DNA of 64,000 nt, from positions 372,001 through 436,000 of the forward strand of contig NZ_CP011058.1 of NCBI RefSeq assembly GCF_000961095.1, read 5' to 3'. The position numbers and the translations under genes are program-made. Under the pieces are notes generated by a model. It was not told where the DNA came from. It did not search any database and was given only the letters and a program-made list of their open reading frames with translations. The DNA is from Paenibacillus beijingensis (lineage in GTDB: Bacteria; Bacillota; Bacilli; Paenibacillales; Paenibacillaceae). Of the stretch, positions 48,936 through 58,807 are shown piece after piece; position 1 is the first letter of the stretch; each line of letters begins with the position of its first letter.

Positions 48936-49154
48936 TTTTTTGATATCCAATTCCGCGATATGCTGTTTGAAAACAAGCGGATGGCTGCTGCGGTCCAGCT
49001 TGGAGCGATTGGCCCTCGTGAGGTTGCTTAGCCCGGCTTGGATCGGTAGGATCCACATAGCCTGGCCTAGCCCCGCTTGGACGAGCCGGATGGACTTTAT
49101 GAACCGGCTCGGTTCGGCAAGCGATCGGGGCAATAAAAAGGAGGTCTTGCTTAC
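48936..49154. other. Divergent promoter region between mocR and the split-barrel gene
   Basis: Non-coding. It holds two near-identical TAGCCC(C/G)GCTTGGA direct repeats at about 49029 and 49069. They may be additional regulator sites. Confidence 0.4.
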
Positions 49155-49772
49155 ATGCGCAGGGAAGAATTTGATGAGACGGAAAATGAAGCTGAAGTAG
49201 AATCGTTTTTGAACGAAATGTCTTTCGGGTTTTTGGGAACCGTTCTGGAAGACGGAAGCCCCGGCGTTACCCCGCTTAATTACGTCTATTTGAACGGAAA
49301 CATTTATGTTCACGGAAGCCGGGCCGGGGAAAAAATGCGAACGTTGAAGAAAGAAGACCGGGTAACCTTTTGTGTGGCCAAAGAATACGCGGTCATTCCT
49401 TCTTACTTCTCGGATCCTGTTATGGCCTGTCCGGCAACAACCTATTTCAAATCGGTCGTGCTGAAAGGAACGGCTTCGCAGCTGGAAGAATCCGAGGAGA
49501 AAGCGGCGGCGCTGGAAGCGCTGATGCAAAAACTGCAGCCCGAGGGCGGATACAAAACGATTACGGCGGGCGACCCCGATTACGTGCCGCGTTTGAAAGG
49601 GGTGGCCGTCATCCGGATCAAGGTCGATCAAATGAGCGCCAAATTCAAGTTCGGCCAAAATTTGGCGGCCGACAAACGCCGCTCGCTCACAGATCAACTG
49701 GAGCGCCGCGGATGCCCTTTTGACCATGAAACCGCGTCGCTGATGAACCGTTACGCCCCGCCTGATAATTAA
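49155..49772 (+). CDS. FMN-binding split-barrel (pyridoxamine oxidase-like) protein
   Basis: A 205-residue PNPOx-like flavoprotein. SFGFLGTVLEDGSPGVTPLNYVY then GSRAGEKMRTLKKEDRVTFCV are the FMN phosphate and dimer motifs of the family. The length and YFSDPVMACPATTYFKSVVLKG fit the nitroimidazole-resistance-type/DUF385-like subgroup more than true PdxH. It may reduce or bind a flavin substrate; the reaction is unknown. AAGGAGG ten bases before ATG 49155 is clear. Divergent from a MocR regulator that likely controls it. Confidence 0.82.
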   Translation: MRREEFDETENEAEVESFLNEMSFGFLGTVLEDGSPGVTPLNYVYLNGNIYVHGSRAGEKMRTLKKEDRVTFCVAKEYAVIPSYFSDPVMACPATTYFKSVVLKGTASQLEESEEKAAALEALMQKLQPEGGYKTITAGDPDYVPRLKGVAVIRIKVDQMSAKFKFGQNLAADKRRSLTDQLERRGCPFDHETASLMNRYAPPDN

Positions 49773-49781
49773 TAAAGACAC

Positions 49782-49866
49782 GGCAAAAACCCGTTTTCCA
49801 CAGCTCCTTCCGGTCATTGCTTTGTTGTTTGACCAAGATGAGAAACCGCGGTACGCGGGTTTTTGC
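49782..49866 (+). terminator. Long stem-loop terminator
   Basis: GGCAAAAACCCG and CGGGTTTTTGC pair across a large loop and a T-run follows. It ends the split-barrel transcript. Confidence 0.5.
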
Positions 49867-49867
49867 T

Positions 49868-49897
49868 TTTGTATTTGTATTTGTATTTGTATTTGTG
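49868..49897. repeat. TTTGTA hexanucleotide microsatellite
   Basis: About five tandem copies of TTTGTA, the last with a G for A, next to the end of the large synthase gene. Confidence 0.85.
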
Positions 49898-49923
49898 TTG
49901 TTTGTTATCGAGCTCTAACCGGC

Positions 49924-52900
49924 TTAATAAATCTCTTGCGCGGCATCCTGCTGCTCATTTGTCGTTTCAGACGGACGTTTGACAAGCGTGACGGTAACGC
50001 GGTGCTTTCCGCCGTCCCGACTGAGCATTATTCCATCTTCCGTCTGCGCGGCTTGAGCGTCGCGCCCGGAGCTTCCGGGATGTGCATCGCTGACGGTTTG
50101 CGCACCGCTGACACTTTGCGCACCGCTGACGGTTTGCGCATCGCTGACGGGATGCCGATGGCTGCCGTCCGTCACGATTTGATAGCGCTGATCCGAATCT
50201 TCGCCGGTAAGCCCTTCGGGATTCAGCACCGTAATTTCGTACGTCGATTCGCCATAGCGATAGCGGACAGCGAACTGTTTCCAGCTGCGCGGTGCGCAAG
50301 GACGGACGTATAGACGCTCGTGTATTTTCCGCACGCCGAGAATCCATTCGACACCCGCCTGGTACATCCACCCCGAGGCGCCCGTATACCACGTCCACCC
50401 GGAACGTCCTTTATGAAGATCGGTTGAATAAACGTCAGCAGCCATCACATACGGCTCGCCGGCATACTGCCGAACGTCTCCCGGCGATTTGGTATGGTTG
50501 ACCGGGTTCAGCAGATGGAACAGCTCGCCCGCCTTGTCCCCGTCGCCAAGCACGCTCCAGGCGACAATGCTCCAGATGACGCCGTGCGTGTATTGGGCGC
50601 CGTTTTCGCGGATGCCCGGAGGATACCCTTGGATGTAACCCGGGCTCGGGTCGGTGCGGTCGAAAGCCGGCGTAAGCAGCTTCGCCAATGCCAGATTGCG
50701 GTCCACAAGCTCCCGGTCGAACGAATGCATGGCGCTGCTGGCCCGCTCCGGCGGCGCTCCGCCGGAAATGACGGACCATGACTGGGCGATGGCGTCGATC
50801 CGGCATTCACTGTTCTGGCTTGCGCCGAGCCAGCGTCCTTCGTCGGTCCGCGCGCGGCGGTACCATTGGCCGTCCCACGCATGCTCGTTGATGGCGGCTG
50901 CGATTTTGTCCCGGGATTTGCGGTAATGAACCGACCGGACCTTGTCGCCCCGGCGCTCGCAAACAGCGGCAAAACGTTCCAGCACGTCGCATAGAAACCA
51001 CCCGAGCCAAACGCTTTGACCTTTTCCGTCGTCGCCAACGGAGTTCATCCCGTCGTTCCAATCGCCGATTCCCATCAGCGGAATCCCTTGCTCCCCATAG
51101 GCGAGGCTGCGGTCGATGGCGCGAACGCAATGCTCATACAACGTGCCTTCGCCGCCGGAGGCAACGGTCGCTTCGTAGCGCTCATGCTCGCCTTTGCGAA
51201 GAGGCTCGCTTTGCAGAAACGGCCGTTTTTCCGCAAAAACGTCCCAATCGCCGGTATGGACGGCATACCGTGACGCCGCATAAGGCAGCCAGAGCAAATC
51301 GTCGCTGTAAAGCGTGCGGATGCCCCGCTCCGTTTCTTCATGCCACCAGTGCTGAACGTCGCCTTCTTCATATTGATGGGAGGCGTGCAGCAGCAGCTGG
51401 GAGCGCGTCAAATCCGGCCGCGTATGCAGCATCGCGAGCGAATCCTGCAGCTGGTCGCGGAATCCGTAAGCCCCTCCGGCTTGATAAAAAGCCGTTCGGG
51501 CCCACATCCGGCAGGAAAGCGCCTGATAAAGGAGCCAGCCGTTTACAAGCAGATTAAATTCCCGGTCAGGCGTTTGTACGGTAAGCTGTCCGAGCAGCTC
51601 TTCCCAATGCTTGGTTGTCTCGGCATAAGCCCTGCTGCATCGCTTCGGATCGCCGAATGCCTCCGCCAGCTTGTGCGCTTCCTCCCGGGAAGACGCGGCT
51701 CCCAGCACCGCGTAGACGGTCCGCTCTTCGCCGGCATCAAGCATCACCTGCGTTTGAATGGCGCCGCACGCGTCATACTGAGTGCCGGAGAAGCCGGACA
51801 GCTTTCCTTTTCCAAAAGCGCCGGGCCGTCCCAATGATCCGTCTCTCCCGATAAATTCGCGGCGGTCCGACGTCCACGACAGCTCCTCAATCGAAACCCC
51901 GTCACCGCACAGAAGCAAAAAAGCGGTCGTATCCCGGAACGTTTCCTGGTAGCCGCTTCGGGCATAAAGGCTGGCCGCTGCGCCGTCCCATTCCGTAACA
52001 GTGTAAGGCGCGCTCCCGTCCTTGCTGACGCCGAGCACCCAACTGCAGTAGTAAGCAGCCGACAGAAAACGGGGGCGGCCGGAATCGTTGCGCAGCTTAA
52101 GCTCTACGATTTTGACCGGATCTTCTGGCGGCACATAGACCGTCATCGTCTGCCGGATTCCCGAATATTCCGATTCAAACCGGCTGTAGCCCCGGGCATA
52201 AGACACCTGGCAAGGCTCGCCTGGCAGACCTGGAGACGGGGCAGCTGTCCAAACCCTGTCGTCTTCCTCATCATATACATAAAACGCTTCCCCCGGCGGA
52301 TCGAGAACCGGATCGTTGCTCCATGGCGTCAGCTTGAACTCCCGGCTGTTGCTGTACCATGTATATCCCGTTCCAAGCTCGGTCACTAGGGTGCCGAACT
52401 TCGGGTTGGCCATCACATTGCTCCAAGGCGCCTGCAAATGTTTGCCGCCGCGCAGCAGAATGCGGTATTCACTGCCGCTCTCCGCGAATCCGCCCCATCC
52501 GTTAAATAGCTGCAGGTTATCCGCGAGATCCGCAGCGGAAACCGGGGGGCGGGCGGCCGCATAAGGTGCTTGCGGCTCATCGTAGGGAATGGTTCCGGCT
52601 AACGCAGCCTGCTCCATGTGAGTGGATTGCCCGGTTGCCGCTCGATGTTCCGTAAACGCGGACTGCGCGGTTGCCTTGTGATTGCGGCCCGGGAAGCCTG
52701 CCTTATATTTAAGCTGTGCCGTAAGACTCGCTCCACCCGCTTGAAGCAGGACACGGGAAACCGCCATCACCAGCAGCAGCTCCTCCTCGGACCGTTGATT
52801 CGCCGCTACCGGATAAATGCCGCCAGGCACTTCATACGGCGGGTAGCTAGACATCTGCTCCACGGCCCGATGAAGCTCGTCCTGCAAATCCTGCTGGTAG

Positions 52901-55900
52901 CCGCCCGCCGATTCGTTCAGCAGCACAAGATCGAACGATACGCCTTTGCGCCGCAAATAGCTGTGCCCGTTGATCATGCGCCTGACAAAGCCCATATTTT
53001 CCCTATCCCGGACCGTGACGGTTACGATCGGCAAATCGCCCGAAATGCCCATCGGCCATAATCCGGACTGGCCTTTGCTATTGGCGGCAATCGCCTTTTT
53101 CCTGGCATCCCGCAGCGGCGGAGTATACAAGATTTGCGCTGCCAGCGTATGAAACGTTTCCGCCTCCGCCGCCGACAAATGCTGATGGCGCAGTTCGATC
53201 TGGCTGTGCGTAAAAGCGAGCTGAAACGCGCTTTCCACCTGCTGCGCGCTGTGCAGCTTCGTCACGATGCCGACCGCTTCCCCGCGGGAGGCAGCGACGC
53301 CGCTTATCATATGGGCGCTGACCGCAGCTCCCGGCGGCACCCGCAGACGCCGGCGGATTATGAACGCCGGGTCAAGCACCGGCCCGGTTGACCCCGACAG
53401 CCGGGCGGCGGCGCTGACCGGCCTTGCCAGCGAATGACCACGTCCGATAAAGCATGAGCGGTCGGTATCGAATTCCATTGGCCCGACGCTTTCCCCGTCG
53501 ACCAGGAGCGCATGAACGGCCCAAAGCGTTTCGTCATCCGGCGAACGCGGACGCCGGTAAGCAAGCAGACCCCCGCTGTCTTCGTCCAAAGCCGTCTGCA
53601 CGAACAGCTTGCTGAACGCGGGATGCGCATTGTCTGCCGCCGGCGGCGCAAGCGTAATTTCCACAAAAGTCGTCACTTCCAGCAAAACTTCGGCCGCTCC
53701 ATTATTTGTCAGCCGAAGTCTGCGCAGCTCGGCATTATGTTCGGAAGACACGCATATCTCCATCACCGTGTCCACATCGCCGTCGGTCCGCGAAAATTCC
53801 GCACGGTCCGGCATAAACCGAACTTTGGCATTGTCCCCCTTGACGCCGGTCGGATACAGGGAAGGCGACCATATTCCGCCGCTGCTAACATTGCGAATAT
53901 AGACGGCACATCCGCCGGTCTCCGTAACGGGATCTTCCCGCCAGCGGGTAAGCGCCGTCTTGCCGGATCGGATATAGCCGCTTCCGGACGCTGTGACCAC
54001 GGACGAGAAGGAGCCGCTTCCGAGCACGCACACTTCCGGCGTATACGTAACCGGGTCCGTAAATTCACGGACCGGTCTGGCGTTTGCGAATGCGGAGGAG
54101 CGGGGCTGTTTCGACCTTAGCACCGGCGCCTCGATCAGCGCCGCCTTCTCCGGTATCCGCTCCTGAAGCAGCAGCTCCGCCGCGCGCACGCGTTTATCGG
54201 CGTGAAACCGCTGCTGCATGCTGCGGGGCAGCAGCAGATTGCCGAGCGTGAGCAGGCTCATGCCTTGATGATGAGCCATAAAGCTGCGGATCAGCATTTG
54301 GGTTTTGCCTTCCGGCATCCGGCTCGGCGTGCAGTCAATCGCTTCATAGAAGCCGTATTTTCCTCTCGCGCCGAGTTTTTCAAGCCGCTCCAGATTTGCG
54401 AGCCCATCGCGAACCTGCAGCGGCAGCGCCATGACGGCCGCATAAGGAGCAAGCACCAGATCGCGCTCCAATCCGCGCTGGAAGCCGAGGCCGGGCACGC
54501 CGAAGGCGCGGTATTGGTAATTCAACGCATGGTCGAACGCGTAGTAGCCGGATTCGGAAATGCCGTACGGCACGCCGTTGCGGCTTGCAAACTGCCGCTG
54601 TCTTTTCACGACGCCCCGAAACGTGCTGTCCCAAACCGTATTGCGGTACGTCCGCATGATGAGCGAAGGCATTAAATATTCGAACATCGTGCCCGACCAG
54701 GAAAGCAAAGTCGGAAACCGGCCGATTCGCGTCATCGCGCGGCCGAGGCGGAACCAGTGCGAAACGGGAATCTGGCCGAGCGCGATTGCAAGAAAGCTCG
54801 CCTGCCTCGCTTCGGAAGCGAGCAGATCGTACAAAATCGTCTCACGCCGGTTCAGTCCGGCATGAAACCCCAGCGTCAGCAACCGTGCCCCGTCGTCATA
54901 AAGCGGCCGGAAATCCGTGTCGGCAATGAGGCGCTCAAGCCGCCCCAGAAGCCGCTTTCCCTCCGGCGGCCAATTCGTGCCGAAATCCTGCCGCATCCAC
55001 TCCGAAAGCCCTTCCTTGACCGTGATCAGGTAGGCTACAAAATTGCCGGAGTCAACGGTGGATACATAAAGCGGAGCAAGCGGGGCAAGCGTCCGGGTAT
55101 CGTACCAGTTGTACAGATGGCCCGCCCATTTTTCCATCCTTTCGACCGTTCCGACCGTCCGCTCCACAGTCATGAGCAGCGTATCTGTGGTAATAAAGCC
55201 AAAATCGCGGGCGGTTACCGCACAAGCAAGCATCAGGCCGATGTTGGTCGGCGAGGTCCGGTGTGCGGTTCCTTTCGCCGGGTCGATCTGCACATTATCC
55301 GGAGGGAGCCAGTTGTCCTCCTCCCCGGCAAAATCGGTGTAATACGCCCATATTTGCGCCGCCAGCTTGGTTAGTTCCTCCATTTCGTCTGCGGTCAACC
55401 GAATCCGGTTAGTGCGCGGACGAGCGTTCAAATAATGGACGGCCGGCGGCGCCAATAACCAAACGGCGCTCAAAACAGCCGCCGCGGCCGCATAGCCCGG
55501 TGCAGCGAACCAAAAGGATACAGCGGCGTACAATACGGCCAAAGCGTACCCATAGCGTAGACCGATGATGCTGCCTCCCGCGCCCCCGCGCCCGTCTTCG
55601 CGGCGGTCAATCTCCGCCGAGCTGACCCATTCCAGCAGACGGCGCTTTGAAACGCCGAGCCGGTACAGCGTCCGGGCAATAGCATCGGCCATAAGCACCG
55701 TTTGGTACGGCAGCGTAATGACAGTAAGCGCCGACTGCATCAAAGCGGCTGCCGCGGTACGCGGATGGCGGACCCAATTGCCGACCGGAAAAAGCGAACG
55801 TACGACCGGGATGAAAAAAGTCAGAACAGCCGCGGCAAGCAGTACGCCTCTTGTCCCCGCAGGGAAAAAAGCGCCGAGCAGCAGGAGCAGGTACAGCGCC

Positions 55901-58491
55901 GGAGCCATCAGGCTTCTGCGCATATTGTCGATCATTTGCCAGCGGGTTATCGCGGACAAATCGACCGGGTGCAGCGTGCCGCCGCAGTCTTTCACTTCGG
56001 AGCGCAGCCAGCACAGCAGCTGCCAATCCCCCCGCACCCAGCGGTGCAGACGCTGCTGGTAGGAGCGGAAGGTGACGGGATGCCCGTCAATAAGCTCGAT
56101 ATCCGAGAGCAGTCCGCCCCGCAAAAAACCGCCCTCCAGCAAATCGTGGCTCAGCACACGGTTTTCGGGTATGCGCGCCGAAAGAAGCTCTCTGAATACC
56201 GGCACGTCAAAGATGCCCTTCCCTGTAAAAATCCCTTCGCCAAGCCCATCCTGATACGGGTCGGATACCGCAAAAGCGTATGGGTCGATACCCGGATTCC
56301 CGGCCCACAACGCGGCGAGCCGCGATTTGTCCGCCGATTCCCGGCTGATCGCGATCCGCGGCTGCAGCACCCCGTAGCCTTGGGTTACCCGCGTCCGCGT
56401 TTCGTTCATGCGGGGCCGGTTAAACGGCAAATGAATGGAACCGACCATCCGCTGGGCGCTGCCGATCGGCAGCTGCGTGTCCGCATCGAGCGTGATCAAA
56501 TACCGGATCCGGTCCAAAACGGTCCGGTCGTGTCCAAAGTCCATAAACCCGGTGTTCTTTTCTCCCGCGAGCAGCCGAACAAATTCAACCAGCTTGCCCC
56601 GTTTCCGTTCCCATCCCATCCAGACCGATTCCGATTCATTCCATACCCGCCTGCGCTGAAAATAATGAAAGGTGGTTCCGACAGCTGCGTCGTCCGGATT
56701 CGAATAGCGGCGGTTCAGCTCCATAATGCGCCTTCCCGCCGCAGCGAGAAGCGCTTCATCCTGATCGGTCGTTTCGGAGGAAGCGTCGGCAAAATCCCCG
56801 AGCAGCGCAAAATGGAGCCGGGGATCGCGGTTGGCCAAATAATGAAGCTCAAGCTTGTCCGCCGCTTCATGCACCTCCTCCGGCTTTGACCAGATGACGG
56901 GAATGACGACCATCGTCTCCGCTTCCCCGGGAATACCGGCGGCGAAGTCGTAACGCAGCAGCGGGCGGGACGGCATCATCTTGCCAACGAGCGCGTGCAG
57001 GGCGGTTACCGCCCATTCCGACGCCGGCAGCAGGGCAAGCGCTCCGAGGAGCAGCCAGCCCGCTGCCGGCAGCCTGCCGCCATACCCGCCGGCCGCAATC
57101 AGGAGCGCTGCAAAGACGGCAAATAAGCCTCCGAGCAGCATAAAATAAACGTGAACGCGCCGGCGCAGAAGGCCGTTCTCCAGAAGACGGCGCGGGCTCG
57201 TGCAATCCTTGAGCGACTGCCTCAGCTGCTGCGCACCTTCCGCTTCAAGCAAATAGTAGGCGGCAAAAGCTTGGCGCGGCAGCATGTCCGCCGAGCCGTC
57301 CGCCAAAACGGCGGCGCCGCCGGCATTTGTTACCGCTGAAGGTTCTGCCGCGGGGGAGTTGGCGGCAGCAATAGCCGCCGCTCCCTCTGCCGCCGTGGCA
57401 GAAGCGTCCGCCTTGACGGAGAAGCGGTCCCCGCCGTTTCCCGGCGGCTCCCCTTCCGCCGGCGTCTGCGCAGCAGCCGGCGCCGCAAAGCGGTTTGCCA
57501 GCAGCACCGCCCGCTCCGCGACCAGATTCTCGGGTACGCCCAGCCTTCCGGCAAGCTTTGCGACCCTAAGCCGCAGCGTGCCGCGGCTCGTTGCATCCAT
57601 CAGCGGATAGCTGCCTGCCAGCTCCCCTGACAGTGTCCGCTCCGAGAAGCTGATCGCTTCCAGCGCGGGTTCCCAGTCCGCCCGCTCCGCATCGCGCAAG
57701 CTTTGAATCAGGCGGCCGGCAGCCATCTGGTAAGAAGCCTGCAGCTTATGCTCATAGGCCGTCAGTCTGCCCAGACTTTCATCGCCGTTCTCAAGCCGGC
57801 CGGCGAGCCAAGCGCGGACAACGGCCGGGTCGTCGCACCATTCCCGCAAGTAGCCGACCAGGTGTACGATAACGGCGCCAGACAACGGCAGCTGTTTCCC
57901 CGCTTGTTCCATCGCGGCGACGATGGCACCCGCATCCGGACGCGATGCCCCCGCAAGCACCGGCTCCAATATCGCTTCAGCCTGACGGCATGCGTCGTGA
58001 CGCTCACGCACTTCCCCGAACAGCTCGCCGAGCCGGTTGATCAGCCTAAAGCGCAGCGCCAGCGGCAGCGTCCACGTCTCGGCGTTTGTCAACACCGCCA
58101 CTTCCTGATAAGCATTCGTATAGGTTAGGAACGACGGCAAATCGAAGCCGCCTTCCGTTTCATCCAGATAGCTCCCGCACAGCGCTTCAATGCGGGTCTC
58201 GCCGCTCTTGCGAATGACAGGCAGCCCGCGCAGACAGCCGCTGCGAAGCTCTTGGCGTATTCCATAACCCTGTTCTTCGATAAATTCGGCATGATCGAGC
58301 AGCCACTCTCCGGCCGGCTGCGGGCAGCTCGCTCCTTCCGCTCCCAAATCCGCGGCAAGCGACACAAGCTGAGCAAGCTGGCGGTCAAGCATCAGACGCT
58401 GTCTGCCCCGGTTGATCCTCTGCCTTCTCACGTCGTGTGTAAGCGCAAGCCTGCGCGCACGCTCCTGAAGCTGTTCTGTAAGCTGAATCAT
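49924..58491 (-). CDS. Cyclic beta-1,2-glucan synthase-like protein (GT84-GH94)
   Basis: A 2855-residue membrane protein with the layout of NdvB/ChvB. After a helical N-terminal region and a low-complexity linker, transmembrane helices surround a GT84 glycosyltransferase core (YLITLDADTQLPIGSAQRMVG near residue 667, QQRLHRWVRGDWQLL near 815). A glycoamylase-like domain follows (MAHHQGMSLLTLGNLLLPR near 1410). Two GH94-type phosphorylase domains end with the catalytic GIGDWNDGMNSVGDDGKG near 2480. NdvB makes cyclic or linear beta-1,2-glucans from UDP-glucose. AGGGGG precedes ATG 58491. A tandem SGAQTVSDA-type insertion near the C-terminus is unusual. Confidence 0.9.
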   Translation of the reverse strand: MIQLTEQLQERARRLALTHDVRRQRINRGRQRLMLDRQLAQLVSLAADLGAEGASCPQPAGEWLLDHAEFIEEQGYGIRQELRSGCLRGLPVIRKSGETRIEALCGSYLDETEGGFDLPSFLTYTNAYQEVAVLTNAETWTLPLALRFRLINRLGELFGEVRERHDACRQAEAILEPVLAGASRPDAGAIVAAMEQAGKQLPLSGAVIVHLVGYLREWCDDPAVVRAWLAGRLENGDESLGRLTAYEHKLQASYQMAAGRLIQSLRDAERADWEPALEAISFSERTLSGELAGSYPLMDATSRGTLRLRVAKLAGRLGVPENLVAERAVLLANRFAAPAAAQTPAEGEPPGNGGDRFSVKADASATAAEGAAAIAAANSPAAEPSAVTNAGGAAVLADGSADMLPRQAFAAYYLLEAEGAQQLRQSLKDCTSPRRLLENGLLRRRVHVYFMLLGGLFAVFAALLIAAGGYGGRLPAAGWLLLGALALLPASEWAVTALHALVGKMMPSRPLLRYDFAAGIPGEAETMVVIPVIWSKPEEVHEAADKLELHYLANRDPRLHFALLGDFADASSETTDQDEALLAAAGRRIMELNRRYSNPDDAAVGTTFHYFQRRRVWNESESVWMGWERKRGKLVEFVRLLAGEKNTGFMDFGHDRTVLDRIRYLITLDADTQLPIGSAQRMVGSIHLPFNRPRMNETRTRVTQGYGVLQPRIAISRESADKSRLAALWAGNPGIDPYAFAVSDPYQDGLGEGIFTGKGIFDVPVFRELLSARIPENRVLSHDLLEGGFLRGGLLSDIELIDGHPVTFRSYQQRLHRWVRGDWQLLCWLRSEVKDCGGTLHPVDLSAITRWQMIDNMRRSLMAPALYLLLLLGAFFPAGTRGVLLAAAVLTFFIPVVRSLFPVGNWVRHPRTAAAALMQSALTVITLPYQTVLMADAIARTLYRLGVSKRRLLEWVSSAEIDRREDGRGGAGGSIIGLRYGYALAVLYAAVSFWFAAPGYAAAAAVLSAVWLLAPPAVHYLNARPRTNRIRLTADEMEELTKLAAQIWAYYTDFAGEEDNWLPPDNVQIDPAKGTAHRTSPTNIGLMLACAVTARDFGFITTDTLLMTVERTVGTVERMEKWAGHLYNWYDTRTLAPLAPLYVSTVDSGNFVAYLITVKEGLSEWMRQDFGTNWPPEGKRLLGRLERLIADTDFRPLYDDGARLLTLGFHAGLNRRETILYDLLASEARQASFLAIALGQIPVSHWFRLGRAMTRIGRFPTLLSWSGTMFEYLMPSLIMRTYRNTVWDSTFRGVVKRQRQFASRNGVPYGISESGYYAFDHALNYQYRAFGVPGLGFQRGLERDLVLAPYAAVMALPLQVRDGLANLERLEKLGARGKYGFYEAIDCTPSRMPEGKTQMLIRSFMAHHQGMSLLTLGNLLLPRSMQQRFHADKRVRAAELLLQERIPEKAALIEAPVLRSKQPRSSAFANARPVREFTDPVTYTPEVCVLGSGSFSSVVTASGSGYIRSGKTALTRWREDPVTETGGCAVYIRNVSSGGIWSPSLYPTGVKGDNAKVRFMPDRAEFSRTDGDVDTVMEICVSSEHNAELRRLRLTNNGAAEVLLEVTTFVEITLAPPAADNAHPAFSKLFVQTALDEDSGGLLAYRRPRSPDDETLWAVHALLVDGESVGPMEFDTDRSCFIGRGHSLARPVSAAARLSGSTGPVLDPAFIIRRRLRVPPGAAVSAHMISGVAASRGEAVGIVTKLHSAQQVESAFQLAFTHSQIELRHQHLSAAEAETFHTLAAQILYTPPLRDARKKAIAANSKGQSGLWPMGISGDLPIVTVTVRDRENMGFVRRMINGHSYLRRKGVSFDLVLLNESAGGYQQDLQDELHRAVEQMSSYPPYEVPGGIYPVAANQRSEEELLLVMAVSRVLLQAGGASLTAQLKYKAGFPGRNHKATAQSAFTEHRAATGQSTHMEQAALAGTIPYDEPQAPYAAARPPVSAADLADNLQLFNGWGGFAESGSEYRILLRGGKHLQAPWSNVMANPKFGTLVTELGTGYTWYSNSREFKLTPWSNDPVLDPPGEAFYVYDEEDDRVWTAAPSPGLPGEPCQVSYARGYSRFESEYSGIRQTMTVYVPPEDPVKIVELKLRNDSGRPRFLSAAYYCSWVLGVSKDGSAPYTVTEWDGAAASLYARSGYQETFRDTTAFLLLCGDGVSIEELSWTSDRREFIGRDGSLGRPGAFGKGKLSGFSGTQYDACGAIQTQVMLDAGEERTVYAVLGAASSREEAHKLAEAFGDPKRCSRAYAETTKHWEELLGQLTVQTPDREFNLLVNGWLLYQALSCRMWARTAFYQAGGAYGFRDQLQDSLAMLHTRPDLTRSQLLLHASHQYEEGDVQHWWHEETERGIRTLYSDDLLWLPYAASRYAVHTGDWDVFAEKRPFLQSEPLRKGEHERYEATVASGGEGTLYEHCVRAIDRSLAYGEQGIPLMGIGDWNDGMNSVGDDGKGQSVWLGWFLCDVLERFAAVCERRGDKVRSVHYRKSRDKIAAAINEHAWDGQWYRRARTDEGRWLGASQNSECRIDAIAQSWSVISGGAPPERASSAMHSFDRELVDRNLALAKLLTPAFDRTDPSPGYIQGYPPGIRENGAQYTHGVIWSIVAWSVLGDGDKAGELFHLLNPVNHTKSPGDVRQYAGEPYVMAADVYSTDLHKGRSGWTWYTGASGWMYQAGVEWILGVRKIHERLYVRPCAPRSWKQFAVRYRYGESTYEITVLNPEGLTGEDSDQRYQIVTDGSHRHPVSDAQTVSGAQSVSGAQTVSDAHPGSSGRDAQAAQTEDGIMLSRDGGKHRVTVTLVKRPSETTNEQQDAAQEIY
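50085..50155 (-). repeat. 15-bp tandem repeats in the glucan synthase gene
   Basis: Four or five degenerate copies encode alternating SDAQTV and SGAQSV units in the C-terminal tail. Repeat length keeps the frame. Confidence 0.75.
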
Positions 58492-58807
58492 GAGTCCCCC
58501 TGGGTCCTTTAATCGAAGTGTCGATACACCTAAGTAAATATTCCCAAAGCGGCGGAATTTTATGACTTAACAGGCTGCGGCGCACAAAAACATGCCTTCG
58601 ATAAATAGTGAAAACGACATCCGCAATTTCAAAATAGGCTTTGAAACTAAGTATTCCTGCCGGATTTTCAGGTTTTTTCCTTAAGCGTGAAAAAAAACGT
58701 CCCGATGTAGTCTCCATCCGCAAAAAAATGTTATAATAGCACCCGAACAATTCCTTACGGAGAATTCCCGTAAAGACATATTGAGTTGAAAAGGATGGAA
58801 TCTATCC
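58492..58807. other. Divergent promoter region
   Basis: Non-coding region between the glucan synthase and aminotransferase genes. A TATAAT hexamer at 58732-58737 is probably the aminotransferase -10, but its -35 is poor. No other feature is clear. Confidence 0.4.
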
